Below, one piece after another: positions 22,800 to 33,360 of a stretch of DNA of 64,000 nt. The stretch spans positions 140,354,642 to 140,418,641 of the forward strand of contig NC_071354.1 in assembly GCF_943734655.1 (NCBI RefSeq), written 5' to 3'. This DNA is from Sabethes cyaneus (Eukaryota; Arthropoda; Insecta; Diptera; Culicidae). Every line of letters starts with the position of its first letter. Position 1 is the first letter of the stretch. A program made the translations under genes and the position numbers. Under the pieces are notes generated by a model. It saw nothing but the letters and a program-made list of their open reading frames with translations, made no database searches and had not been told where the DNA came from.

Positions 22800-23130
22800 A
22801 ATAGATTTTCATCTGGAGGAGGTGGAGCGCAAACGGAAAGCAAAGAATGGCGTAGGTGTATGAACCATGCACTGCAGGCACTACTTGAAATGATTCTCAA
22901 AGTAAAAAGCAAAGCCTAGGTGCTACATTCCGTTATCGAAACTTGCCCTTCTGTTTTTATACGACAGACGTCGCAGCCAGCTGTTAGAGTACAGGACAAT
23001 TGCAGGGCCAGTTGCTATGATCCTATTGACTCTAACAGCCAGATTCTCAAAGTACACTTGTCGAAAGTTGGGAGAGTACGATAGATCGGTCACGTCGCAA
23101 GAATACCGGATGACCGCGCAGTGCATTTTC
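22800..23130 (+). pseudogene. RTE C-terminal scrap inside the hAT-like element
   Basis: Before the SINE-like insert, one frame reads RRCMNHALQALLE. After it, KVGRVR, a stop, then IGHVARIPDD follows. Both match the RTE C-terminal block (WRRRMNHELQALLGE...KVGRLRWAGHVARMPDD) seen at 3500-3620. The two halves join exactly when the insert and one copy of its duplication are removed. Confidence 0.7.
22905..23041 (-). mobile_element. SINE-like 137-bp element, copy 1
   Basis: It is flanked by an exact 13-bp duplication GATTCTCAAAGTA (22892-22904 and 23042-23054). Read on the minus strand, the element starts GGCTGTTAGAGTC and has a stem formed by CTGTTAGAGT and ACTCTAACAG. It ends GGAATGTAGCACC, then TAGGCTTTGCTTTTT. 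The A/T-rich GCTTTGCTTTTT tail, the target duplication and a second copy at 28662-28802 indicate retrotransposition, presumably by a LINE with the same tail. No clear Pol III boxes were seen, so the head type is unknown. Confidence 0.75.
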
Positions 23131-23689
23131 TCTTTTCTGGACCTTCATCGGCCTTAAGGGCCTCATCATGTACGCATATGTTGGGTTGAAAATTAATAAA
23201 ATGTTGGCGGGTCATTCAGGTCGAGCGACAAGCCCAACATCTTCTTTTGTCTGCTTGGTTCGTGGCGCTCATACACAGGCGAGAGTGTTCATCGATCATG
23301 AATTAACCAACATTTTCGGTCAACATGTTCGTACGTGTATGAGGGCCTTTAGGAATTGCTTGCGTCGAGATGCTCAACGAATTGGCGGCAAATAGCCCAG
23401 GACCCAATACAACGGAGAGAAACTCTAGATACACCACTTGCCATCCCGGCTTTATGCTGCTAAATGAGAAAGAAGAAAGTTTTATATTAACCATTTATTT
23501 ATTTAATGCTACAGTTTTTTTTATGTAAGCGAAACGGCGCATCCTCGAAGTGGCGCTCCAAGCAGCTGCTTGTTTTGCCTAAAGGAAGCGTCGGCCCTGA
23601 CTGGAACTAAGGCCCATCGAAAAATACTGGGCTATTATGAAGCATCTCAAGGAAACCAAATCAAATTTGAGGAAGACATGACGAAAAAG

Positions 23690-25045
23690 TGGGAGTTAAG
23701 CGTAAGGTGTTAGGCTTTACGCCGCGAACCGAAACGTTTCACGATAAAAATGGAGGAACTTTGACGAATGAACGTGAAGCGATCGAAAGATGGAGGCAGC
23801 ACTACAATGAACACCTCAATCTCACAGAGGCGGACTACCACGATAGCAGGAGAAATGACTACATCAGCAAGGTGGATGATGGATGATGACACCATCATGC
23901 GATTTAAGAACAACAAGGTAGCAACAAGGCAAAGGTGGCATTGCAGTGGAGCTTATCAAAATGAGTAAGAATAGATTGACTTGTCCTTACCAGCTGATAA
24001 TCAGAATCTGGGAAACCATACAGCTACCAGAGGAGCGGAAGTATGGTTCAATACCGAGCGATTAATATTCTCAAAGCCGCTGACAAAGTTCTTTCTCAGA
24101 TAATCTCTCATCATCTATCTATTTTCTATGTAGAGAGTTCACAAGCGGATTTTGTGCATGGACAATCCACAACGGACCACGAATCTTTTTGTTAAGGCGG
24201 ACTCTCTAAAGGTGACGCGAATACCCAGTTCGGTTACTACGCACCACTTGTTTCTCGAATTCAAGGCTGCATATGATACTATCGACCATGAAGAGCTATG
24301 GAAAATAATTGACGCAAACGATTTCCGACAAGACAGAGTAAGACCACGATGCTTGATGTACAGGACTGTGTGAGAATATCGGATGCGACGACGAAAATGT
24401 GCGGACTTTAACAAGCGGGCACGATCTTCAATAATTCTAGTCAATTTATCTGCTTCACTGACCACGTAGATATTGTCGGAAGGACATTCCAAGCAGTAAA
24501 GCAATATACACCAAGATGAGACGTGGAAGAGAGGAGGCTAGACTATTGATGTATACGTCAAAAACCAGGTACCCACTTGGTTAACAGGAAGAACCGTGTG
24601 CGCGGTACAACTCGTATAGGCAAGAATGGTGTAATCGCTGGATACGAATTCGAGGTGGCAGACGAATTGGCATGCCACGAATCGTTGGTGGAATCGGATA
24701 ACGGCAGTAGAGAAATCCGATGGATTCTCCAACAAGAAGCAAGTTGGGCTTACACGGACTCTATAAAGACAGTAAGGTCTGATAAGCTTCGCTGCCGTTA
24801 CGGATCATGTATCAAACGTGAAAAGGACCGATAGTCTTCTACGGAATGCCGGATGACAAACTCACAAAAATAGTGCTCGTCTCGCCGATTGGTGTCAGAC
24901 GCAGAGATGCACAGTGAACTAGATGGTTAGACAAAGGTGGGCAAGGCCTAAGAAGTGTGGAATATTAGAGAAACTGAGGACAGACAGCTATGAACCGAGC
25001 CATGAGCCATGTTGACGTAACATTATGATGTAGGTGATGTCTTAA
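23690..25045 (+). pseudogene. RTE-clade LINE relic
   Basis: The readable pieces in order are a pre-RT linker (NEREAIERWRQHYNEHLN, about 23770), an RT-start region (KVLSQIISHHLS-like, about 24080), a QADFVHGQSTTDH block (about 24145), YDTIDHEELWKIID near 24275, and thumb or C-terminal fragments to about 25000. There are many frameshifts, and sequence is missing where the FADD catalytic box should be. It begins where the mariner copy stops and is 5'-truncated. Confidence 0.7.
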
Positions 25046-25984
25046 CAATAACTAAATAAGCGAATCATTTTTATGTTATGCGCGATTCTTTCCGCTGTAA
25101 ATATTTCTGTTTATAGAAAATGAGATTTGAGAAGGAGAATTTACCAGATAGCAATGTCCAAATTTATTCTATTTAAAATTATTTAGACAGTTCAAAAAAT
25201 AGGTTTTCTAAATGTCAATCCTCCTTAATTTTGTCGACAATTTACGAACGCTATCTGGAAAAAAAATCGGTTCGTCCAGTAAATAGAAACTCAAACTTCT
25301 TTTTTCAGATGTTATGAAATAACTGGTTTATAGTCTGATATGAAGATACTGATTAGTTGAATTAATAACGATAGTTTTGCATCGTTATGGTTATTTATTT
25401 TCATTAATTTAAATACAAACTGTAAAAATCGGAACTTTGCGCCACATAATACTAAAGCTTGATTTACATAAACCGCCAAAACTGGCGTCCAGCCTGCTCG
25501 GAAAGTATTTTTAATATTTAATCTCTTTTAAATGTACAAATTTTTATTGTATTTTTATGGGTACACGGGTAGCTGACGGAAGATGTAGATCAAGTCCGAA
25601 TCACATGAGAATTCACCACAGCAGAGTAGTTTACCTTGCAACATGAGGCGCTTAACCGTTCGTTTCATTCATGAAGTTAAATTCGAAACCGGTTTAAAAA
25701 ATACCTGAGACAAAAAAAATCTCGAAAGCGCAAAAAAGCGACGCCATGCCAGGTGGATGATGGTGATCTGACACAAATGTACATGTACCATTCATAGCTG
25801 TGAAACGCGCAGCAAGCAAGCAAAGCATGAATGAGATACTACCACTACTAATTTTATAAAAAAATGATAGTTGTATAATTCTCACGTACTACTCTGTGCC
25901 TCTAACAGATCTAGTCATTGTGAACCTTTTTCATCTACTCTTCATCTGGCAAAAATTTTGCTTTATCATATTTTCTATCAAATA
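25046..25984. other. No recognisable gene
   Basis: AT-rich anonymous sequence without convincing frames. Confidence 0.35.
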
Positions 25985-25999
25985 CCTTGCGCAGGGGCC

Positions 26000-26039
<40 letters not shown>

Positions 26040-26056
26040 CCAGCCGAAGCTAGGAC
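25985..26056 (-). pseudogene. U6 snRNA pseudogene, 3'-truncated
   Basis: The minus strand reads CTAGCTTCGGC and then ACATATACTAAAATTGGAAC, CGATACAGAGAAGATTAGCA and TGGCCCCTGCGCAAGG, nearly identical to the first 70 or so nucleotides of U6 (including the ACAGAGA box that pairs with 5' splice sites). After AAGG the sequence changes abruptly from the expected ATGACACGCAAAATCGTGAA. The U6 3' stem and terminator are therefore absent. The 5' loop also has substitutions, and I see no insect PSE/TATA promoter upstream. This looks like a truncated U6 retro-pseudogene and not an active gene. Confidence 0.85.
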
Positions 26057-26552
26057 TCAAAATGTGCCTTCAAAATAAGAAATTGGAACTCTATACATTG
26101 AGTTTAAGTTTTAAAATATGGCACTTTTATATTTTTACTCATTGGAATAGTTATCGAATCGAAGTTATGAGTTATCGAATATCTAGTTTGGTTTGAAAAT
26201 TGCATCTATAATTCGCATACAACGCAGCTCAGAAAGCCCACACAAGCCGACTTTTGATGTCCAACGCATTAAACTGTGGTTTTTCAACAAAAAATATCAC
26301 CCACAGACAATTTTGATTACCTCTGCGGTACATTAACATACTCTGGTTTTGAAAGCGAATAAACCTACTGCAGTGATCAACCGTCAACTGACGTTTTGTT
26401 TCGTCTGGCAAAGAAAATGCAAATTCAACGTCTAACGTGCCTAGTGCCCGGGTGCAGAGCGTAAGCCTTTTCTGCAAAAGAAATTGGTATCGATCCAGCT
26501 AGCAGCAAAATAAAAACTTATTAAAAGTTAGTTTCTTTTTAAATAAAAACAT
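26057..26552. other. No recognisable gene
   Basis: Anonymous sequence between the U6 pseudogene and the Harbinger-like element. Confidence 0.35.
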
Positions 26553-26555
26553 TAA

Positions 26556-27675
26556 GGGGCCATCCATATACAACGTGGACAGCTTAGAGAGGGGTGGGGG
26601 GTATAAAAATGTCCATGCTTGTCCACGGAAGGGGGGAAGGGGGTACGGAAAATGTCCACGTGGACAATTTTTTTTTCATGCGATAGAAATTAGAAACAGC
26701 AATATAGAATTAATTATCCATATTAGCATTAGCCATTGGTCAGTGATTGTCTTTAAGTTCAAATAAAGTTTTATATTCTGATGAGGCATATGTTCATGTA
26801 AACACATGAACCGAGCATTACGAGAACACGTATCTGGCATAAATCTTGTTGAAAAGATTAAGCCTGCGTTAGTACACAGTTGTTGATTGCCTAGCCTCAC
26901 ATTTGATGTAATGCAATAATAAACAAAATATATTATTTTTTTACAACTCTTGACTTCTTTGGGAAACGATAAAGGTAACGGAAGAATCCACGAATATTTA
27001 CCAGTCACATGACTCATTTATCATTTAGGTCGCGTTTGCACCAAATGATTGCATTTTGCCTCAAAATCAAATGCAACTCACCAAAAAAAGGGCTTCCATG
27101 GACAACTTATTTCTAAAAGGATTCGCAAGGATTACGAATCACATTGCGTCGGAAAGGTCTTGTGTTGCGTTGAAGTTGACGGCCAAGCTGAGATGTTCTG
27201 GTCAAAGATACTCTAGACAAAGATACTCTGGACAGAGAAGAATAATCAAGCGAAAGTCAAGCTACCAGCTTTCTTGCAGTCGATAATATTTTGCAGTAGA
27301 CCTGATCATAAGAATTAAGGTCCTAACACCTTGCATACGGATTTTAATACGCTGCGGAAAGTTGACGGAAAATCCATGGAAAATCTCAAATTTCCGCAAC
27401 GACTAAAAAGTCGTATGCTCTGTGTTGCGGCCTTTAGACTGGCGCCTCTTTTCACGTAAGCTTTTTTTATAAATACTGCATAAATCACAATTCTAAACAA
27501 AATTTAGAACAATACATTTCTGTTTTGTTAAATTTGACATAAGAAAAAAAAATGTCCACGTGGACAAACAAGGGAGGGGGGTGGGGGTTGAGCGAATGTC
27601 CACGCTTGTCCACGGAGGGGGGCGGGGGGGCTGAAAAATGGTATTTTTCTGTCCACGTGGTATCTGGATGGCCCC
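26556..27675. mobile_element. Harbinger-like non-autonomous element, 1120 bp
   Basis: The termini are GGGGCCATCCATATACAACG and the inverted GTGGTATCTGGATGGCCCC. TAA flanks both sides (26553-26555 and 27676-27678). GTCCACGTGGACA palindromes and a G-rich GAGGGGTGGGGGGTA block occur just inside each end, again inverted. A 3-bp TAA duplication with G/C-rich ends fits the PIF/Harbinger superfamily (inference). No transposase frame survives. The element at 12873-13228 is a shorter relative. Confidence 0.8.
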
Positions 27676-27678
27676 TAA

Positions 27679-28661
27679 TCAAGTTGTAAGCAGAATTTCT
27701 AATTAGTAGTGCACCTAACCATTAGTTGTAAATTTGAAATGGTTTCGATTGACTTTAAATTTAAAAGGACTGGATTAAAGGACTTTAAATTTAAAAGCAA
27801 ACACGCATCTTTTAATATTTTTTATATTAAAAAAATGTGAAAATTGGTCGTTCTTCCATGTAAAATTAAAACTAAATATATGTATTCTTATAGGTGTTTA
27901 GAACTATTTTTTTAAATAGTCATTCGAAATAATTAGCATGAAAAAAACAAACTGTATGCATCTAAAATAACTACTTTTGATTTTCAATAAATTACCATCT
28001 AATGGGTTGGACAAAAAATTTTCATAATGTTCGTACCGCGTTTCTTCTTAGGAGCAATACACCATCAGCTGTAGAAGTTTCATTGCTCGCGTATATATTC
28101 ACTATTTAAGCCCACCTAGTAAAGCACCATGACAAACTCTTGCAGTTTTGTGTGGGTTATAAGACAAGCCCACACAAAGAGCTGATAGAAAAAAATACAC
28201 AGCAGTTTAGATAATCAAAGATCACTGAAAACAGTTTAATGAAGTAAATAAAACAAAATTATTTTGTTTGAATTGCCTGGACAGTCTTGGGTCGTTCGAC
28301 ATAGTATTAGACAATTGAGACAACAGTAGCACCAGGTTAGAGGGTTGGTCGAACACCTTTGGAGGGCACGAAAAATGGTCATGTTATAACGATAAACTGT
28401 TACGTCGGTGGTGTGTTTTGTCTTTTTCCAGACAAGCAAGTGTTTATCTTTCCTCATTTCTAGTAGCAGACAGCCGGAGTGGCTCTAGTCGTATCAAGAA
28501 TTGCTCTCTACTGACTTGGTCCTGGGGTTCTCGTCGCGAATTCGTTGAGCGTCTTGACATCAGGTTTGCTTTTACTCATCTTGCCCCTAGATTGACTGAC
28601 CGAAAATCTACAAAATTCGAATAGCCGGAGCACCTGGTTATAAATATAAAAACTGTTACAT
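27679..28661. other. No recognisable gene
   Basis: Mostly AT-rich. Around 28230-28630 the base composition is more even and short frames occur on both strands (69-74 codons), with no family recognised. Confidence 0.35.
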
Positions 28662-28802
28662 AAAAAGCAAATCAAAGCCTAGGTGCTACATTCCATTATC
28701 GAAATTTGACCTTCTGTTTTTATACGACAGACTTCGCAGCCAGCTGTTAGAGTACAGGACAATCGCAGCGTCAGTTGCTATGATCCTATTGACTCTAACA
28801 GC
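28662..28802 (-). mobile_element. SINE-like element, copy 2
   Basis: It is about 90 per cent identical by eye to the insert at 22905-23041: same CCTAGGTGCTACATTCC, CTTCTGTTTTTATACGACAG, CAGCTGTTAGAGTACAGGAC and ATTGACTCTAACAGCC blocks. The flanks do not show a clear target duplication, so this is likely an older copy. Confidence 0.75.
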
Positions 28803-28849
28803 CTCTCCTAGCCGAGAAAATAAGTAAAAAAAAATTGCACGTTTTTCCT

Positions 28850-29100
28850 CAGGATTTTATTTAATTGAAATGATTTGTTATATTTCATGAACTAACAAGA
28901 ATCTGTGTTCGACGTGCCCGGGTAAAACCTGTTGTAGAGTAACAAGCTTTCCACATTGCAATGACACAATCCACTTGACAAAAGAAATATTTGTATACGT
29001 TCTGTCCTGAAGATGAGGGGATATCCCTCGAAACGTCGACTGTAAGCGGAAAATAAATATTTTCGCACGTAACCCGTGACCGAAAGCCAACCAAAAATTT
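28850..29100 (+). mobile_element. Possible Penelope-like element 3' fragment with a ribozyme-like stem
   Basis: At 29005-29040 the sequence CCTGAAGATGAGGGGATATC is followed by CCTCGAAACGTCGAC. It forms a GAGGG/CCCTC stem with GAAAC after it, a motif familiar from the ends of Penelope-like elements and related to hammerhead cores. The CUGA-AGAUGA spacing has extra bases compared with the hammerhead consensus CUGAUGA, so cleavage activity is doubtful. No reverse transcriptase or GIY-YIG frame is present. The assignment is tentative. Confidence 0.35.
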
Positions 29101-29269
29101 GGAACTAAACAGTATGTTGTATAAGCAAACAGTTTCTTACAAAGAGATAAGTAAATTTTCTTGGCTTATTGATAGATGCATAGATAAGATTAACGATGGA
29201 TCTACAGATTGTCCGTCTCTTCCTGCTCCTGGAGAACGAAACGGAAAAGAGTCCGGGAAAAACGTGACA

Positions 29270-30185
29270 AAAACTAGATAAAAGGAATAGAAAAAGAGGA
29301 AAAACACTAGAGATCAAGAGTAGAAAAACTGGCATGAAAAAAAAAACAAAAGAAAAAGCGTGACAATGGGAGGAAAAACGAAACGTAGAAAGAGATAAAA
29401 AAGAAAAAGGAGAGCACGGGAGAAAAATTAAAAAACGAGGCAAAATAAGAGTAGATACGACATAAAAAGAGAAAGAATGGAAGAAAAAAGAAGGGAAATA
29501 AGCAGAAAGAAGGACAAACGATAAAGAAAACGAGGAAAATGTGAAGGTAAATGAGGACATACTGAACAGAAAAAGGGAAAAAACAACAAAAAGGGAAAAC
29601 AGAATAGAAAAGAAGAAAAAGAGATGAAAGATGAAAACACGGAGCACGAGAATAAGAAAATGAGGAATATGGCTCTCAATTTTGGTGAAAACGAAAGGAG
29701 GAAAAGCACGACATAATAAGAGGAACAACGGAAGAAAAGAAGTTAACGGGACAGAAAACAAAAAACATGATTGGACAGGTGGAAAATAGGCGCAAAAATG
29801 AAAAAAAGACGAAAAGTGTAACGAAAAAGAAGAAAATCAGGACAGAAAAAGGTGAAAAACGAAACAAGAAAAAAGAGAATGAAGAAATAGCGAATAGGAA
29901 AAAGAAAAACCGAGAGAGAAAAGGAAGAAAAACGAGAAACGAGAAAGAATAGAAGGGAAAACACGACAAGAAATGGAAAACGGAATAGAAAACCAGAAAA
30001 AACTAAAAAAGAGAAGAATAGCGAAAAAGAAAAAGGAAATCGATAGAGGAAACGAGGAAAACAGGAAAAAGAGGTCAAAGGAATATAAAAGGAAAAAGAT
30101 GGGACATAATGGGAATGGGATGGGAAAATGAACAGAAAAAGAAAAACGAAAAAGAGACTAAGAAAAGAGAATAATTGGTCCAAAT
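29270..30185 (+). repeat. About 900-bp purine-rich (GAAAA-type) tract
   Basis: The plus strand is almost entirely A and G, with isolated C or T every 10-20 bases (for example AGAAAAAGAGGAAAAACAC). No fixed period is visible, so it is not a simple microsatellite. The long minus-strand frames (29105-29761, 29428-29709, 29743-30189) are phenylalanine/serine/leucine strings created by the composition and are not genes. Confidence 0.9.
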
Positions 30186-30189
30186 TCAA

Positions 30190-30330
30190 GTCTAATTTAA
30201 TGGCCTATGTCAAGTCCGATTTCAAGTGCAACTTCAACTCTAATTTCTAGTCCAGTTTCAAGTCAAATTTCTAGTCCAATTTCAACTTTGATTTTAAATC
30301 CAATTACACCAGAATGTCTGCAATTTTCAA
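30190..30330 (+). repeat. Degenerate short tandem repeat, CAAGTCYAATTT-like
   Basis: Units such as TTCAAGTCTAATTT, TTCAAGTGCAACTTC, TCTAGTCCAGTTTCAAGTC and AAATTTCTAGTCCAATTTC follow one another at roughly 12-bp steps, immediately after the purine tract. Confidence 0.7.
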
Positions 30331-32572
30331 CCTAATTGTCCGGTATTTTTGTGACTAGTAATAATAGATTACTCGACTTTCTGGGCCATCCATTTTCATC
30401 TGAAAGTTCGGGTGCCCCACCTTTTGTTTATGTCTGGGCACGCTAGTGGCTGTATGGTTACTGAGTGCGTGATGAAGCCTCTTACTGGAGGGTAAAATAT
30501 AACTGTTTTCCGCAATCCCTGGCTTTGGATATTGAAAAGTACCTGGTAAAATGATGAAAATACTGACACTTAAACACGGATAATTATCAGTTCGCTACTA
30601 GCAACTACTAGCAAACCGTTTAATTAATAAGGTTTCGTCAAATTAATAACCTAGAATGTAGCTGCACAACATTCCTTTTATTTACTCTGCTGTCCAAGCA
30701 GCTCTGAACGCATCACACTGTCTACAGCTATGTGGTCAGTGGTGATAAAGCAGGCAAATAGTATGTACGCAGATCGACATAAAGTTTACTTTCCCACGAT
30801 GATAACCGGCAAGTTGGGCGACGGAAATGATGACCGGTGTTTTGCAGCAGACATGGTATACATACAATCGGTTCTATGCATCGGTGCTACTTGGCTAGTA
30901 ATGTTTCGTGGAAACTAGAAATTTATAATCCAACAGTTTCGCTGTTTTTACAAAAAGCATAGAAATACTTACAAAAAGCATAATCAATAATCACGAAACC
31001 TCAAATCTTACAAACAACTGATGCCGATTCTCATTTCAATTACCGAGATGAGTCGTACAATGATTTCCGTGGGGTACTAACTGTTCTGTTTCGCCATCGT
31101 TTTAGAGTAAGAAACGCTTTTGGGATTCGTTTTACTAACAACATAGTCCAAGTTTCATCTTAACCCTATCCTCTGACAGGACTCCACTTTAGCCTCTGTA
31201 TATAATAATGTTGCATTCGATAAACATATTTCGCCTAACAGATCGTTGGCAGTTAATTAAGGGGTTGCACGTTTGGCTCGATCCTCACTGGGTTGCGTCA
31301 TTACAGATATCCGCCGTTGTTACGCACGTGGGCATGCGAAAACATGCGTGGGAATAGAATGTAAACAGACTGCAAAATGGATATGGAAATGTAGCCCAAT
31401 CTAGGAGGACAGATTCAGTCGGCAATGTTGAAAAAGTGACACAAATTAGAGTGTCACTGATTGATGTGGGAATAGACATTTCAAGCTCCATGTGTGACGT
31501 CCGTGCTTTGCACATGGCATATGATTAAATAACAAACCCGTTGTATTCCTTACTATATGTCCACTCTAATTTAGTCTCGCATTGTTCGATTTTTGCGTAT
31601 TTTCATCTATGTCTGATCGAGTTTAGAAAAAAATAGGATCATCATTTTATCATTTACCGTCTCCAGCGAAATACTGCTATTTTTCTGCAAACCCAGGTAA
31701 ACAGAGCTACGGTTTACCTAACCATGTTTCAGATATTTGTCCAGCGCAAACGAGTTAATAAAATTTACGTAACTCTACACAGCCACATATTCGCGTAGTC
31801 ATGTAATAAGCAAATGCATAGAAAGAAGCCAGCCACGCAGCAGCGGCGCGAACGTAGTTCTCGCGATGTGTCAATATTTGTCCCACAACACGGCATATTT
31901 TTGCTGGATAAAGCAACTATATACTACCTACCTACTATTTTCAACCTAACAACCCACTGCCATCCATCGTTCCTCTCTCGTGGTGTTTCGCTGGCTTCGC
32001 ATGTCTACATATTCTGACTATTCGCTCGGATATGCTAGGGTTGTATCGCTTGCGGTGCGATTTAGAGAATCAATTAGTCTTACGACACGATCAAAAATTT
32101 GGGCCGTACCCTTCGGGTGTTTCTATTTTTAACGATTTGTAGATAAAATATGTAGGCATATCGAAATATGTAAAATATCGAAAAAATGTTCATCGCAGTA
32201 AAAAATGAAATAAAATTGAGTAGGGCACGACACTAGTTCTGTAGCCTAGGAAAACTATCACTACTTCTTACCAATATACCACTGTTATTATTCATATTTT
32301 TCCCAGAAAATGAGTTTTACGTTCGACTGCGTATCAGTCGGAGACAAGTACAAACTAAAAAATTATCACTACTATTCTTGCACATTTAAGCTTTCGTAAA
32401 GATACGAACACTGGACCGATAGTCACAATCATTAACGTAGTACATATTAACGAGCCTACGTTAATGACTTACTAAATTAATTGCGTTTGTGAAACGAATC
32501 CTTGCTAATCGTTTTATCAACAATATCCAGCGAAATAAAATCATATAAATTGAACAAAAAAATCTGAACACT
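30331..32572. other. No recognisable gene
   Basis: Anonymous sequence. A small direct duplication (TTACAAAAAGCATA twice) occurs near 30945-30985. Frames of 60-76 codons (30730-30918, 31285-31515, 31814-32017) match no family I know. Confidence 0.35.
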
Positions 32573-32740
32573 CAAGTCTCTTTTTACGCAAAGGACACGC
32601 TCCGCGTAAATCGAAACCGCATAAATTCCTGTAAAAATAGACGTTTTGAGCATATCTGCGTAAATTCGAAAATCGCGTAAAAACCGCGCAAATTTACACG
32701 CGTCACGTAAAAACCAATCGTGTAAAAAGCGACTTCAGTA
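32573..32740. mobile_element. MITE with subterminal GCGTAAA repeats
   Basis: The left end AGTCTCTTTTTACGC and right end GTAAAAAGCGACTT are inverted. Between them are repeated units TCGCGTAAAAACC, CTGCGTAAATTCG and CCGCGTAAA-like. A fragment of the same family lies at 40812-40902. It is about 168 bp and non-coding. Confidence 0.6.
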
Positions 32741-32959
32741 TATTTTAAAAGTAATAGATAAATACTTCGATAAATCGAAGATCTATGTCACACGATGACG
32801 ATCGATGGCTATACCTGGAAATGCTACATGTACATATTGGAGTAGCTAAGCCAGAAGCAATGTTGCGAATCGAACGAGAAGTCAACCATGCCTGCTCACA
32901 CGCGAAAGAGTATGAGAAACATAGCATTCAACACTTACGGCGCACACGCAGGCGGAAAA

Positions 32960-33360
32960 GAATCCGCCGCCGGTGCTGTGTGCAGACATTCTGCTACCCT
33001 CACACTCGCACCCGCACATCCTCACAGCGTCCATTTTTCTGCTGAGCTTACTCGCGAGTTAAATAACTCTTGAGGAATCAGCTGCCCGTGAGGCCTAGTG
33101 ACGCACTGAGATACAAATTTTGTATTACTTTTTTTTTCTTCTTCAACTTCGCCCTCGATTATACTCACGGGCGGGAGTACGAGTCGTCGATATCAGCAGA
33201 TCATTCAGCTAAACACACACTCGCAAAAACTCGTTGCAGCGCATGAAGGAATAAGAGCGAGAGTCCGAAAGGGATGCTTATTATGGCGTGTTCGTTAGAA
33301 TGATTACGCGTATGTGACAAAATTAGAACACACGAGTGTGGGCTTCGTGACACTGACCAG
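32960..33360 (+). repeat. About 400-bp dispersed repeat (copy 2)
   Basis: Collinear with 22130-22530 inside the hAT-like element. Here it has no recognisable CAGGG terminus or 8-bp duplication, so it may be an older fragment of that same element family. Confidence 0.6.

Larger units (their letters stand above)
22049..23599. mobile_element. hAT-like non-autonomous element, 1551 bp
   Basis: The terminal inverted repeats are CAGGGCCGGCGCT (left) and AGCGTCGGCCCTG (right), matching at 12 of 13 positions. An exact 8-bp duplication ACTGGAAC flanks it at 22041-22048 and 23600-23607. CAG...CTG ends plus an 8-bp duplication are the signature of the hAT superfamily. No transposase frame is visible. 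The interior is a patchwork: a repeat shared with 32960-33360, an RTE scrap, and a SINE-like insert. It sits inside a mariner transposase, so it is younger than that copy. Confidence 0.88.
21188..23690 (+). pseudogene. Tc1/mariner D37E transposase relic, split by a hAT-like element
   Basis: The left terminus has the GGGTGTCCCACATTAAATTG sequence typical of this group. An N-terminal HTH frame follows at about 21340-21605 (LSHRDIGKQLGIVQSMASRA). Catalytic blocks are spread over frames: DDDTYVKTDFQQLPG near 21700, LFWPD-like sequence near 21930, then SKDVLERYEANGVTFVLKDM near 21975. The last catalytic block RPIEKYWAIMKHLKET is at 23610, after the insertion. Rejoined, the spacing between the second D and the E is about 37 residues, hence D37E. 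Several stops and frameshifts make it inactive. The right terminus is lost where RTE sequence begins near 23690. Confidence 0.85.

Noticed and set aside
25985..26056. Functional U6 snRNA gene
   Set aside because: The 3' third is missing, the 5' loop has substitutions, and no insect-type snRNA promoter is visible.
29105..30189. Long minus-strand frames (93-218 codons) rich in F, S and L
   Set aside because: They are produced by the purine-rich composition of the other strand; no start context, domain or splice pattern.
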